64,000 nucleotides of DNA from contig BSBK01008829.1 in assembly GCA_027943335.1 (NCBI GenBank), positions 496,001-560,000 of the forward strand, given 5' to 3'. The notes under the pieces were generated by a model that had not been told where the DNA came from, made no database searches, and saw nothing but the letters and a program-made list of their open reading frames with translations. Both the position numbers and the translations under genes were made by a program. Shown one piece after another: positions 1-11,319 of this stretch. Numbering within the stretch: the first letter of the stretch is position 1; every line of letters begins with the position of its first letter. Origin of the DNA: Chamaecyparis obtusa (lineage: Eukaryota > Streptophyta > Pinopsida > Cupressales > Cupressaceae).

Positions 1-450
1 ATCATCTTAAATAGACATTTGGAGGAAGGAAGGAAGGAATGAAGGAAGGAAGAATATAATTTTTGAAAGTTTAACAAGACCAGGCTAGTTGAAATATCAC
101 ATTGACCCACTCCACTCTATTGGTAAAAAAATGTTTGGCCTATAGAAACCCAACAGAATTTAGGATGGGTTTATCAGAATAAATATAATGAAAAAGTAAG
201 GCCTTGGGAAATGAGGACTACTTAGAGGTTAGTGAGGAAAAATATGAGCCAATAGAGGAAGAAACAAAGGCATTGGATAATAGTTAGTTGTAAGAAAAAG
301 AGGCATACAAGAAGTAGGAATTAGTAGAGCCCAAACATGATTGAAAGGATGAGCCAGAGGATGATGCAAAAACAAAGGATGAGCAGGATGATGTCTAGGG
401 ATTGATCACACAATTGGACAAGGATGAAAAAGGATTTGTGTCTTCCTCAG
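1..450 (+). mobile_element. 3' tail of an upstream LINE copy
   Basis: The first ~330 bases match, with substitutions, the RNase H C-terminus and 3' tail of the LINE at 18457-18688 plus 19556-19650. Both begin ATCATCTTAAA, then a GGAAGGAAGG tract, then a 'GAAAGTTTAACAAGA' segment. In the downstream copy this is where the LINE reading frame ends. The continuation looks like a degraded acidic tail rich in Glu, Lys and Asp codons. The window therefore opens inside one LINE and a second copy follows. The right edge is approximate. Confidence 0.6.
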
Positions 451-1073
451 TCAGAGGAATACCAAATAAAACTTTATAAACTCTTCTTTTATCTAGTTAG
501 TTTGCAAAAGTGTTATTGAAGATCCAAGTATTTGATATATCAATGGATAAAGATCAAGTATAGGCTAGTGGAGTCAACTTAAAATTTAGGCTACTCTTTT
601 TTAAGTACAATTTGTTTCATTAATTATTTCTCTTGGACTTCTTCTAGTAACTATGTGACTTCAATCTTCATTTTCACTATATTAGACAAAAGGGACATCT
701 ACATAAACCAAATAAAATATCATCTACTGGGCTGACTTGAAGGAAATAAATTTAACGTGATCAAATTTTTACAAAGTTAGAATTATATTAGTTAAATATT
801 TTTGAAACATCAAATAATTTCATAGTTCAAGAGTCGATACCATATATGTTGGCCCTTGGCCATCACTAGTGACATTTTCTATTTTTTCAGTTGTACAATT
901 ACTATGCCAACAATGTTTTCTAGACAAGGGAAAATATATGAGGCCACCCTAGTTGGACCACCTTGTTAGCCAATGAAAAAAAATAAAAAATTCTTTCAAT
1001 AAAAGTGTTGTCCAATATTTAATATACATGTTGTGGCCACAAACACATCTACCTAAAATTCAGAAACCACTCT
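451..1073. other. AT-rich spacer, no gene seen
   Basis: No coding signal, structured RNA or element terminus was recognised. It may be the degraded 5' part of the LINE whose reverse transcriptase begins near 1190. Confidence 0.4.
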
Positions 1074-1189
1074 TTGTCTCCTATAGCTAATATTGATCAT
1101 ATGCAGGAATATACACAATCATATTCTATAATAACGCAATGCACATTTTTTTCAACTTTATTCTTCGAGTTCTATATACACCATGGTCT

Positions 1190-2522
1190 AAAAAAAAATC
1201 ATAATTTAAAAAAGAAAATTCCTTTAAATTTTATTTTTTCATCCTCTCTATTGAAGCAACAATCATCCACTTGTTTGGATGATTTTAGGTTCATTTCCCT
1301 TTGCAACACCATATACAAAATTCTCACAAAAACTCTTGCAAATAAATTAAAAAAGACACTTGGAAAAATTATTGGAGAAGAGAAGACATGTTTTGTCTCA
1401 TGTAGATCATAGCTCAAGAGGCCATTCATTCAATCTAGAAGAATAAACAACCTAGGATGATAATAAAACTAGACATTAAAAAATCTTATGAAAAGGTGGA
1501 TTGGAGATTTTTAGCTAAATGTATAGAAAAATGTGGCTTCTCTAGATGATGGGTAGCCCTAATTTTCTATTGTGTATCAACACCAATGTTTTTTAATTTT
1601 GATCAATGGTTCACCCCATGGCTACTTTGAAACATCTAGAGGAATTATACAAGGCGACCCAATTTCCCCCTTAATTTTCATCATAATGGTAGAGGCTCTC
1701 CATACGATGTTGAGTAGTCTACATAATCAAGGCATGTTAAAAGGAGTTGAAATCACATCCTTAGTGATACCACTAACTCAAGATAAATTTATAGATGATA
1801 TAATGTTATTTTGGAAGCAAACTTTAGAAGTAGAAATTTTTTTGAAGAAACTACTATAAAAATATGAAAAGGCCTCAGGTCAAGAGGGGAACACAAAGAA
1901 GTCACAAATATCCTTCTTATTTGTTAAAAAAAGGATAGAATAACTAACACTGGACACTTTAGGATTCAAGGAATGTAAGATACCATGCACTTAGGAGTTT
2001 CGGTTGATAAGACATCAAGATCTATACAAGCATGAAAACCTATTCGAGAAAAAATAGACAAGAGGATGGAGTCTTGCAAATCTAAATCGTTATCTTGGAA
2101 AGGTAGGATAATTATGCTAAAAGCCATATTGGCAACAATCCCAATATACTTGATGTCATGCATCTCATTAACAATGGGTAGTTATATGGACATGGTAAAG
2201 AAAATGAGGAAATTCTTTTTGTGAGGAAAAGATAACAAGAAGAAATTTGTGTTAATATCTTGGGAAAAAAATATGCCAATCATTGGAATATGGAGGAATA
2301 TGTATCAAAAATAAGCTTAATGAAAAACAAGCTTTAGCGCCAAAATTATTTTAGAAAATTCATCATGAACCACATCTCAAATGGGTTAGAATATTAGGAG
2401 GAAAATACCTTGCCAACCTCAATGAAGATGAGGCATTGAGAGTTTCATAATATACTAGAGGATCTTAGATATGGAACTTCATATCTAAATCCAACAAAAT
2501 AATATTAGACCTAACCATATGG
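1190..2522 (+). pseudogene. LINE reverse transcriptase, 5' half (interrupted)
   Basis: Decayed non-LTR retrotransposon reverse transcriptase. Visible blocks in order are the 'RFISLCNTIYKILTK' motif near 1288-1335, 'KLDIKKSYEKVDW' near 1470, the 'GIIQGDPISPLIF' motif near 1640-1680, and a catalytic box reading FIDD rather than the usual FADD near 1790-1803. The post-RT 'SWKGRIIMLKA' block follows near 2092. The frame is broken by several stops and shifts, so no functional enzyme is encoded. The sequence stops at 2522, where copia A inserted, and resumes at 17092 after the duplicated TATGG. Family assignment is from RT motif order; the clade was not tested. Confidence 0.85.
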
Positions 2523-3835
2523 TGTTGGAGACTTGGCATCAAGCCAGTGTTGACTGTATGTTTGTCATTGATGACAACATATGGTAAGTAGCATGCGTGG
2601 AAGACTTATGCAATAATATTTCAATATATGTGGCATGGACATGTTATTAGGATGATATCATGGGCGCAGAGGTTAACTATTAGTATAGATAGTTATATAG
2701 CAGCTTGTGTTAGCAGTGTTTGTAATAGAGTAACAGGTAGTGATCTGTGTATGGTAGTCTGTATAGTTATCATGGAGCGTTGCATGTTTGGATATGTGAT
2801 GAAGACATGTTAGTGATGCTATAATCATGGACACAAAGTCTGATGATCAGTAGAAGTGAAGTTATGTAGTCGCTATTCACCAATAGCAGTTTCATGTGTT
2901 TGTTTAGAAGAGCCGACATAGATTATATTGGTTCCGGAGTTGCACCTATCATTTCAGTATGCACCCTTGGATTAAAGATTGGAGAATAGCTAGTAAGGTT
3001 TGGTTAAGAGCACATGAGGTAATTCAGCTTGATGAGAAAGATCTAGTTGTTTTAGTAGAGCCCACAGTGTGTAGCATGTGTCTACAATTATCTTATTGTA
3101 CAAGTCCTAGAATGTTTTGCATGCTTAGTAGAGCCGACTGAATTATTATTGGAGTTTTTTATGACTTCTCTAATATGATTTCAAGGTGGTTCTAACAGGC
3201 TGACCTGATTATATCATTTAGACAAAACATATTTATAGACAGTCATTTGTGATTGCTAGAGTGTGGTTCATGGTTGATAATAAGAGTAGAGAAAAGCCTG
3301 TGAAGTGTTGGGCCATCAGAAGAAGGTCTTTGTGACCAAGTAAAGTATTTGTGTTATACATTGGAATTGATCCAGAGAGCAATTCAAAGCGCAGTTCACC
3401 AAGATCCAGATATAGTTTGTATCTATTAAACAAAAGGTTGTAGCCTTCACCCCTTTGAGGAGTGTTCTCTTGGACAATGCGTCCTTTCCCCTAACAGGGA
3501 CTCTTGTAAAAGACTCCTAAAAGGGTCTGACCCTTGATTAGGTCTATTGTACTAAATATATTGTAAAGCAACTCCTAACAGGGTTAAGGATCTTCTAACA
3601 AGGATCATAATACACTAGTACAAAATATTAGTGGGTGTCAATTCCCACTAGGGTTTTTACCTATTTGGGTTTCCCCATAACCAAAATATTGGTGTTGTGT
3701 TCAAGTGTTCTTTCATTGTGTTTATGCTTTATGTTTAAGTATACTTAATTGGATAAAGAATTGAAACTTGTAGATAATTGATTCAAACCCCCCCCCCCCT
3801 CCCCTCTCAGTTATCTCTTGGGACTATTCCTAACA
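2523..3835 (+). repeat. Copia A 5' LTR
   Basis: 1,313 bp, TGTTGG...CCTAACA. It matches 15841-17091. The 62-bp length difference is mostly a segment near 3370-3430 that the 3' LTR lacks. A C-run followed by CCCTCCCCTCTCAGTTA lies close to the 3' end, a signal shared with the D LTRs. Substantial divergence between the two LTRs indicates an old insertion. Confidence 0.9.
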
Positions 3836-3837
3836 AT

Positions 3838-3850
3838 TGGTATCAAAGCC
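3838..3850 (+). promoter_or_regulatory. Copia A primer-binding site (initiator tRNA-Met)
   Basis: TGGTATCAAAGCC lies two bases after the LTR end. It differs by one base from the canonical plant TGGTATCAGAGC complement of the initiator tRNA-Met 3' end. Confidence 0.85.
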
Positions 3851-3892
3851 AAGTGCCTCAGAGAGAAATTTTAAAAGCTTGAGGTTGATTAG

Positions 3893-6800
3893 ATGGCATT
3901 ATTCAAAAAATAAAGTCCTAAGTTTGATGGAGAGAATTATCTTGATTGGAAGAACAAGATGGTGACTCATTTGCAATGCATTTCTTTCAAATTTTTTGAT
4001 GTAACTATCAAGGAAGTCAAGATCCCTACCTTGGAAGACCTTGCAAAGGATGATGCTATTGAAAATAAAAAGGAATTGTTTCATCAGAATGCAATAGCCA
4101 AAGAAGCACTTATTAGCATCCTGTCTGATGCTGAGTTTTCAGAAATAAAGAAAGTAGATACAACCCACAAAATATGGAAGTACCTAGAAGACATATTTAA
4201 AGGAGACAAACAGGCATAGGATGTGCAAAGAAAAACATGGAAGAAAAGATACAATGCATTAGAGATGCTAGATGAACAAAACATCAGAGCTTACAATCAA
4301 AGGATCAATGAAGCAGTTGCTGGAATCAAGAACAATGGTGGAGAGATCTCAGAGGAAGACATTCTGGACAAATTGATGACTACTCTCACTCCAGAATATG
4401 AAAACAAGAACAACATCCTTGATGAGACCATGCAGCTTACATCAAATTTCAAGAGGGAGACCTTGATCAGCAAAATCTCAGCTTTTTAGATTTCAAGATT
4501 GAAGACAAAACCCAAAAGTGAGACAACCTTCAAAGAAACAGTCCATGGTAAGAAATATGCAAACACTTCTAGTAATTTTGATGATGTTGATGAAGAGAAA
4601 ACACTAGATGATTTCATTGCTATGATTTCCAAAATAGAAAAGAAAGGAAAAGGAAAACATAAAGGTCGATTGCCATTTAAATCCTTTTCACGTAATAAGA
4701 TCGGTCACTTTGCATCTAAGTGTCCTAGAAGAGCTAGAAAGTTCAAAAATGACTACAAGCCTAAATACTCTAAGGAATGTTACTATGCTGAAGATGGAGT
4801 TTCAGATGATGATTCAGCTGAAGAAGAAATTGGATTTATTACTATTATAGAGAAAATGAACAATAAGACAGATCATAAAGATGAGAAAGAAGAGATAGCT
4901 TTAATTTCTCAAGCTGATATTAGGATAGAATCGATTATAGATAGTGGTTGTTCACATCACATGATAGGTGATAAAGACAAATTTGTTCATCTAGACAAAT
5001 ACAATGGTGGCATGGTTAGATTTGGAGATAACAGTCCTAAACACATTGTTGGTAGAGGAGCCATCACCTTGGATGGAAAGAATAGAACTAATGATGTTCT
5101 TTATGTCAATGGTTTGAAACATAACCTACTAAGTGTTGGGTAGTTACTTGACAAAGGTTATAGATTGGAATTCAATGGAAAAAAGTGCATCATTAACAAA
5201 AAAGAAGGAGAAATAATTGCATCGGGCTCAAAGATGAAAGGTAATGTTTTTTAGCTTAATCCAAAAACAAGTTGTTTTGTTGCCAAAATAGATGATAGTT
5301 GGTTGTGGCATAAAAGACTATGTCATATCAATTTTGATAACATAGTTAAGATAAGAAATGTAAAGGCAATAAGACATCTACCTAGCATAGCAAAGCAAGT
5401 TGATACTATATGCAGGCAATGTGTGATGGGAAAGAATATGCGAAACTCATTTAGGAGCAAGCACAATTATGTAGAGAACAAATTGGATCTGATTCATATA
5501 GTCCAATGTGGTCCAACTCAAACAAGATCATACTATGGTGAAAGGTATTTCATTTTGTTTATTGATGACTATACTAGAATGATGTGGGTTGCGTTCTTAA
5601 AAGACAAGTCAGAAGAATTTGAGAAGTTAAAAATATTCAAAGCTAAGGTTGAGAATGAATCTGGCCTAAAGATAAAATGTTTGAGATCAGATAGAGGAGG
5701 AGAATTCACCTATGACAAATTCTATGAGTACTGCGAGAACATGGCATCAAAAGGTAGTTGAGTGCACATAGAACTCCTCAACAGAATGGAATTGCGAAAA
5801 GAAGGAATAGGATCATCCTTGATATAGCATGCACCATCATGATTGAAAGAAAAGTTGCACACAGCTATTGGAGAGATGTAGTCAATACAACAGTCTATAC
5901 CATCAATAGAATTCAATTGAGGCCTAGTGCGGACAACACACCATATGAGATATGGTTTGGTAATGTTCCTAGAGTAAAATACTTTAGAATATTTGGAAGC
6001 AAGTGCTACATCAAGAGAGATGAAACAGTAGGCAAGTTTGATGCAAGAAGCGATGAAGGTATTTTCCTTGGTTGCTCTACTAAAAGTAAAGCTTATAGAT
6101 GTTTCAATTTAAGATAAAAAAAGATCATTGAAAGTGCTCATGTTAAGATTGATGAAAATTTTGTGGTTCAAGAAAGATATCATGATCACTCACCCATGAT
6201 TGAAGAAGAACTCAAACCCTCCAATAGTGAGATGGTTATTGAAGAAATGTTTGATATTATTGATGTGTTATTCAATGACCCTGAGACAAGTGATGAAGAA
6301 ACTCCTAAGGAAGATGAGACAGTATCACCTAAAGTTCCAAAGTTAAACCTGGAAACCATTCCAAGAAAGACATCATTGGAGATCAGAGCGGAAAAGTGTT
6401 AACAAGATCACAAGCAAAGAACTCAGCTGGTAATGAGGTGGTATGTTTACTATCTCAGATTGAACCTTTAAGTGTTGAAGATGCATGTAATGATTTAGAT
6501 TGGCATGATGTTATGAAAGAAGAACTTGATCAAATTATTAAGAATGACACTTGGGAACTGGTCCCAAGACCTAGTGATAAGAATGTGATTGGAATAAAGT
6601 GGATATTCAAAAATAAGATGTACAAAGATGGTATAGTAGTAAGAAATAAAGCAAGGTTAGTATGTAAGGGATATGCGCAAAGAGAAAGCATTGATTATTC
6701 AGAAACATTTGCACCTATGAGTAGATTAGAAGCTATTAAGTTGTTTCTAGCTTATGCAATAGTCAAAAACTTCAAATTTTATCAGATGGATGTCAAGTCA

Positions 6801-7418
6801 GCATTCTTGAATGGAGATTTGAAAGAAGAAGTATACATTGAGCAACTAGAAGGATTCACCTTATTAGACATGTCAGATATGGTATGTAGATTAAAGAAAT
6901 CCCTATATGGAATTAAGCAAGCCCCTAGAGCTTGGTATGAGAGACTTGATGGATATCTAACAAAGATTGGATTCAATAAAGGAGCACTAGATTGTAACCT
7001 ATCCATAAGAGAGACATCTAAAGGACTACTACTTGTAGCTATATTTTTTTATGACATTATCTTTGGAGGCAATGACAAACTTAGTGCTGAATTTGAGATG
7101 AGCATGATTGGACCTATCAAGTACTTTTTGGGATTAAATGTGTAGCAGTTAGAGAAAGGTATTTTCATTAATCACTCCAAGTATGTGAAAGAGATATTGA
7201 AGAAATTCAAGATGGATGATTGCAAGCCAGTAGGGACACCTATGATAACTGGATGCAAGCTTACTAAAGAAGATGACTCACCAGTAGTAGATATAACATT
7301 GTACAAGTCTATGATTGACAAACTCATTTATTTTACTTAAACTAGACCTGATATTTCCAATGTAGTTGGCACGATTTGAAGATTTGTAACAGAACCTAAA
7401 CAAAGTCAACTCATGGTA
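3893..7418 (+). pseudogene. Copia A gag-protease-integrase-RT, first part
   Basis: Decayed copia polyprotein from ATG 3893, chosen because the copia gag start 'KFDGENYLDWKNKM' follows. A stop at 3911-3913 is already present. Gag ends with a knuckle retaining GHFASKC but lacking its first cysteines (near 4700). The protease motif 'IIDSGCSHHMIGDK' is near 4933-4975. The GAG-pre-integrase block (HKRLCH, CRQCVMG) spans 5306-5430. The integrase core shows FIDDYTRMMW, RSDRGGEF and HRTPQQNG. RT runs from about 6540. The catalytic YVDD has become FFYD near 7045, losing the first aspartate. Frameshifts lie near 5740 and 6395, with many in-frame stops. The frame stops at 7418, where a DNA element inserted. 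Confidence 0.92.
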
Positions 7419-8383
7419 GGGTAAAGGCACAATAAGTTGTAACCCTTTTACAAAGGGAAAGGCCAACAAAGTCAAAGTTGTTCAACTTCAATAGTATAAA
7501 AATGACATTTATGTTTGGAATTTGAAGATGATGTAAACTAATTAAATGTGAAGAAATGGATTAAATTTAAGATTAATATTTTTAATATTTTTTTTGAATA
7601 AGAATTGATATATTTTTTAATTTTTAAAGATAATGATTTAGTTGCTGAAAAATGCTGAAAAATAGGGGTCTAGTTCCCACCAAAAAATTATATGTTATTA
7701 AACATTTTCCCCCTAATTTCAAAATATGTCATAGATGACATATATAGCGAGTGCATGGAGAAATAAAAATTGGTTTGTGATCTATTTTCTCTTTTATAAC
7801 AATTCAAATTCCAACTCACTAAAATCGACAATTTTCATCTCGGAACATATTTTTCATAACAAATCAATCCCAATCAAAAAAATAAATATATATTCTTGAA
7901 GAGGACTCTCTCCTCTAGTGCACCATGTGTTTTTCAAATTTATTTAATATGATTTACTATTTTCTTCTTTCTCCAAATCAACATCTCCTTGGCTATTAAA
8001 ATACCTACTTGCAATATTTTTTAATTACAATAAACAATGTCTAATTAAAACACTATAAAATCTATATGAGGATATTCTTGACTCTGATCTATGCAAAAGG
8101 GTATTTTTTATTTTTAAAAAAATATCGTTAAAAAGATTAGGAGTTATTGGAATGCCACTTTTTTGAAATAATTAATTTTTTATGGTAATTGGACCCAAAG
8201 TGGTATAAAACATGCATTTAATAGATATTTCCAATTGGAAAAGTTAAAGCACTTATCTAACTTAGCTTAAATGAATCTAGCTAGACCATATGTTTGACAA
8301 AATTAATTTTTAGTTAGAAATACTAAAATTCAGCTATGTTGATAAGTTAGCCTAAAAGGTGACACATGATTGTGCTTTTACTC
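7419..8383 (+). mobile_element. Terminal-inverted-repeat DNA element, copy 1 (MITE-like)
   Basis: A 965-bp noncoding insertion interrupts copia A between 'SQLMV' and 'IKRIFRYL'. Its ends are imperfect inverted repeats: GGGTAAAGGCACAA at the left, and TTGTGCTTTTACTC at the right. A second copy in opposite orientation lies at 56014-56962 and matches along nearly the whole length. No transposase is encoded, so it is non-autonomous. No clean target duplication is visible, so the superfamily is unassigned. Confidence 0.8.
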
Positions 8384-8627
8384 GACAATAAAAAGGATAT
8401 TCAGATACTTGCCAGGCACTATAGACTATGGTCTATGGTATCCTAATTTAGAAAATGTTGAGCGTCATGTATATACTGATGTAGATTGGGAAGGATGCGT
8501 TCATGACAGAAAGAGTACATCAAGTGGAGCAATGTTTCTTAGTGACAGACTTGTCACTTGGACAAAGAAAGAAACAAAATTGCATTTCTTAGTCAACATC
8601 AGAAGCTAAATATGTTGCAGTAGCTTT
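8384..8627 (+). pseudogene. Copia A RNase H, middle part
   Basis: The copia polyprotein resumes after the DNA element with 'KRIFRYLPGTIDYGLWYP', then 'YTDVDWEGCVHDRKSTSSG', the RNase H start. A frameshift or stop follows at 8609. The frame is cut at 8627 by the D1 LTR; GCTTT at 8623-8627 is the target site repeated at 15159-15163. Confidence 0.9.
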
Positions 8628-8678
8628 TGTTGGCATTAAGCAGTATTGCCACTAGTGACAACACTTATTAGCATTCTC

Positions 8679-8732
8679 AGTGCAAACCGAGCAGACAGTG
8701 CAAACCGAGCAGACAGTGCAAACCGAGCAGAC
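8679..8732 (+). repeat. 18-bp tandem repeat in D1 5' LTR, three units
   Basis: Three copies of AGTGCAAACCGAGCAGAC, then a degenerate partial unit. The 3' LTR of the same element carries six units (14141-14248). Confidence 0.95.
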
Positions 8733-8995
8733 AGTGAAAACCGAGTAACATCTTGTCTACCGAGTCACCAATGCTTACCGAGTTCAATGCCTACCGAGTG
8801 ATCAGTATGAACCGTGCCTTCACTTCTACCGAGTGCATGACGATGCCGAGTAATGCAGTGGACGCCGAGTATCAGAAAGTCACCGAGTCAGTGTGAAGGA
8901 ACCGAGTAACCATATTTGGGCCGACTTAGTAGCACTTATGTTTATTTGTCAAGCCGACTGTGCAAAATTGTAATTGTAATTAATTGTTTGAAATC

Positions 8996-9006
8996 TGTAT
9001 ATAAAC
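8996..9006 (+). promoter_or_regulatory. D1 LTR TATA box
   Basis: TGTATATAAAC, about 370 bp into the LTR. It is conserved in all four D LTRs (near 14513, 44979 and 51084) and is the likely core promoter for the element RNA. No transcript evidence is available here. Confidence 0.6.
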
Positions 9007-9644
9007 AATGATGTAGAAATAAAAGAGAGAGACAGAAGTAATAAAACATATGATACAGAATATATAAAAGAATAACAAAGGCAGAAATAAGCGAATTGCA
9101 GAAGGCTTCAGAAGTATAAGATACAGAAAAGACAAATTCATCACAGAAGGTGATCAGTACATCAGCGAATCTCATTCAGCAATCCAGTTGCAAAGCAGAG
9201 ATCTACTGTTTCATTCTAACAAGTGAATCAGTACTAAAATCCTTTAACCGGGTAGACTTAACAGTCTTTGTATAAATCTCTTTACCGAGTGCATACTTCA
9301 CTGTATGTTTGTAAATCCTTTAACAGGGTGGATTTAGCAATCCTTATTGTTCCTAACAGAGCAGATCATCGGAAGTGATCAAATTGTAAGCCTTAACCGG
9401 CCAACTTTATTCTGCAGTATTAAAGCTTTGTGGGTTTCATCCCCACCCCAGTTTTACTTTCTTTTGGAAGGTTTCTGGGTAACCAAATCCATGTGTCTTT
9501 ATTGTGAATGCTTTTTTAGTTTCATGCTTTCTGTATGCAAAGGTTAAAAGTAAAATACATGTTAAAATTAGAAGAGAATTTGAAGTTACTGATTCACCCC
9601 TCCCCTCTCAGTAACTTGGTTAATTCTTGAATATTTCCAACAAT

Positions 9645-9656
9645 TGGTATCAGAGC
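9645..9656 (+). promoter_or_regulatory. D1 primer-binding site (initiator tRNA-Met)
   Basis: TGGTATCAGAGC, two bases after the LTR end; the canonical plant copia/gypsy primer site. Confidence 0.92.
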
Positions 9657-9709
9657 TACATTGGTTCTCAAGACAAAGCTTAACTAGCTTGAGCAAAGAT
9701 CCAGGAACA

Positions 9710-10903
9710 ATGGAGGTATTCAAACTGAACAAGGTGATTGAAAATGAAAAGCTAGATCTGGAAATGGCCATAGCTAAACTCAAAGAAGCAAAAGAACATC
9801 TTTCCCAATCCCTAAGAAGAAGGAAGGAACTTGCAAATCAGATGAATGATCAGAATTACATTGAAGAAAAGATTGAAGATCTTCTTCCCTCAAATAACTC
9901 AGATGAAGCAAACAATGCTATCAAAGAACTCCTAGAAAAGAATGGGTCTCTGCAGGAAGAAGTGAGAAAATTGAAAAGAGAACAAGAACTACACTCTACA
10001 AGATTCTGTGAGATCTTGGAACAGAAAAACAAGTTGAAAGATGAATTAGATGAAAGAAACATTGAAGTCCAAAACAAAACCCTTCAGCTAGAAAACCTAA
10101 TTGATCAGATCTCTCATACAAATGAAGAAATTCTAAATCTAAGTTCAGAAATAGAAAACACAAAAGAAGAACTAAGATCTGAAAAGGAAATCAATCTAAG
10201 ATTGATGGATGACCTAAATGCTGAAAAACAAATCAATGAAGGAATGCTGAAAAGTCAAGAAGACTTGAATCAGCTGTATGAACGAAATCTTCATAGGCAA
10301 AAAGGAAAAGCAGGACTTGGATACAAAGAAGAAGGTGAATCCTCTAAGCAAGGTACTAAAAGAAATCAAAAACCTACTTGTAATCATTGTGGTAAAATAG
10401 GACATACTTCAAATAAATGTTGGAACAATGAAAAAGCAGAATTCAATGGAAAATGTTATAGCTGCAATCAACCTGGTCATAAAGCAAATGAATGCAAGGA
10501 AAAACCTAGATTCAGAGGTAATTGTCACAAGTGCAACAAACAAGGTCACAAGGCATCCGAGTGCAGATCCAAGATATTTAATCCAGCAGAACAAATTGTG
10601 AAAGCAATGTTTGGATGGGACTACAACACCTGGTGTAGATGTCATTACTGTGGAGAATATGGACACATTGGCATGAATTGCATAAAACATCATCTAAGGA
10701 AAAGAGATACTACCATAAGATGTTTCAAATGAACTAAACTCGGTCACATAGCCAGAAACTGCATGAATGCCAGTGAAATTGAAGAAGGAAAGAAGAATGA
10801 AGCAACTAAGGTCAGGAAACAGGTCAGACAAAAATGGATTCCTAAAGCTACCGAGCAATCCAGTCCAAGTATTGGAATGGATGGCTCTACCGACTCAGAC
10901 TAA
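9710..10903 (+). pseudogene. D1 ORF1: gag-like coiled-coil protein with five CCHC knuckles
   Basis: A 397-codon frame, broken once. The start ATG at 9710 (MEVFKLNK) is chosen because D2 has the same start, and upstream codons read into the leader. Residues ~1-200 are Glu/Lys/Leu-rich with heptad-like spacing, so probably a coiled coil. Residues ~225-365 hold CCHC zinc knuckles: CNHCGKIGHTSNKC, CYSCNQPGHKANEC, CHKCNKQGHKASEC, CHYCGEYGHIGMNC, and a fifth whose second Cys codon is TGA (10730-10732; TGC in D2). The tail then reads in frame to TAA at 10901. Zinc knuckles imply RNA binding and packaging. The usual copia gag N-terminal domain was not recognised. A truncated product with four knuckles could still be made. 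Confidence 0.85.
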
Positions 10904-11013
10904 ATTTCCAAGGAAGCACTGGAACTGTACTCTCATAGATCAATCTCAAACAGTTCCAGAACCGAAATTAAAAGAAAAGTCTAAATCAGCATGCAAGATG
11001 CAGTGAGATCCCA

Positions 11014-11130
11014 GCGAGGTCGGTATAATCTTCACCGAGTGAGGTCGGTATAGTCTTTACCGAGCGAGGTCGGAGCATTATGAATTCTCGAGTTCACCGA
11101 GTTGCGAAGTCTTTACCGAGCAATTAATTC
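11014..11130 (+). promoter_or_regulatory. D1 ORF1-ORF2 spacer with repeated mini-hairpins
   Basis: The 416-bp gap between the ORFs holds a ~30-bp repeat containing GAGGTCGGTATAGTCTTTACCGAGC. TCGGTA pairs with TACCGA across a 7-base loop. Two to three units occur here, and the same arrangement lies at 46984-47050 in D2. It is a candidate RNA structure upstream of ORF2; its function is unknown. Confidence 0.5.
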
Positions 11131-11319
11131 TTGGTGGGTGACAGTCTGTCAGAATTCCTACCCTAATTTGAAATGAGCATTAATGACAGAATTTTAAACA
11201 AAAAGCAAGTAATCGAACTCATTCTTCACCGCGAATCTTTAAGCACTCTGAGAGCAGAAAACTTCAAGGGCAACCCAGCGATTTAATACTCTTGCGAAAG
11301 GAATTTTCTGTGAGCTACC

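Larger units (their letters stand above)
8628..9642 (+). repeat. D1 5' LTR
   Basis: 1,015 bp. U3 is dense in CCGAG (about 13 occurrences). A TATATAA box lies at 8998-9004. The pyrimidine-rich GATTCACCCCTCCCCTCTCA is at 9591-9610 near the end. Nearly identical to 14090-15158. Short open frames inside it are incidental. Confidence 0.93.

Noticed and set aside
30..53. GGAAGGAA tract as a separate microsatellite locus
   Set aside because: It is the normal 3' end of the LINE frame and occurs in the other copy at 18475-18494.
3780..3800. Poly-C run as a telomere- or G-quadruplex-like feature
   Set aside because: It is part of the conserved C-rich LTR-end motif of copia A, with length varying between LTRs (also 17050-17060).
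8679..8752. CRISPR-like array (regular 18-bp repeat)
   Set aside because: The units are directly adjacent with no unique spacers, lie in an LTR, and the genome is a plant's.
8942..9547. Short open frames on both strands inside the D LTRs (repeated at 14458-15063, 44933-45145 and 51039-51251)
   Set aside because: They recur only because the LTR is repeated; they cover the promoter and U5 signals and have no protein-like conservation.
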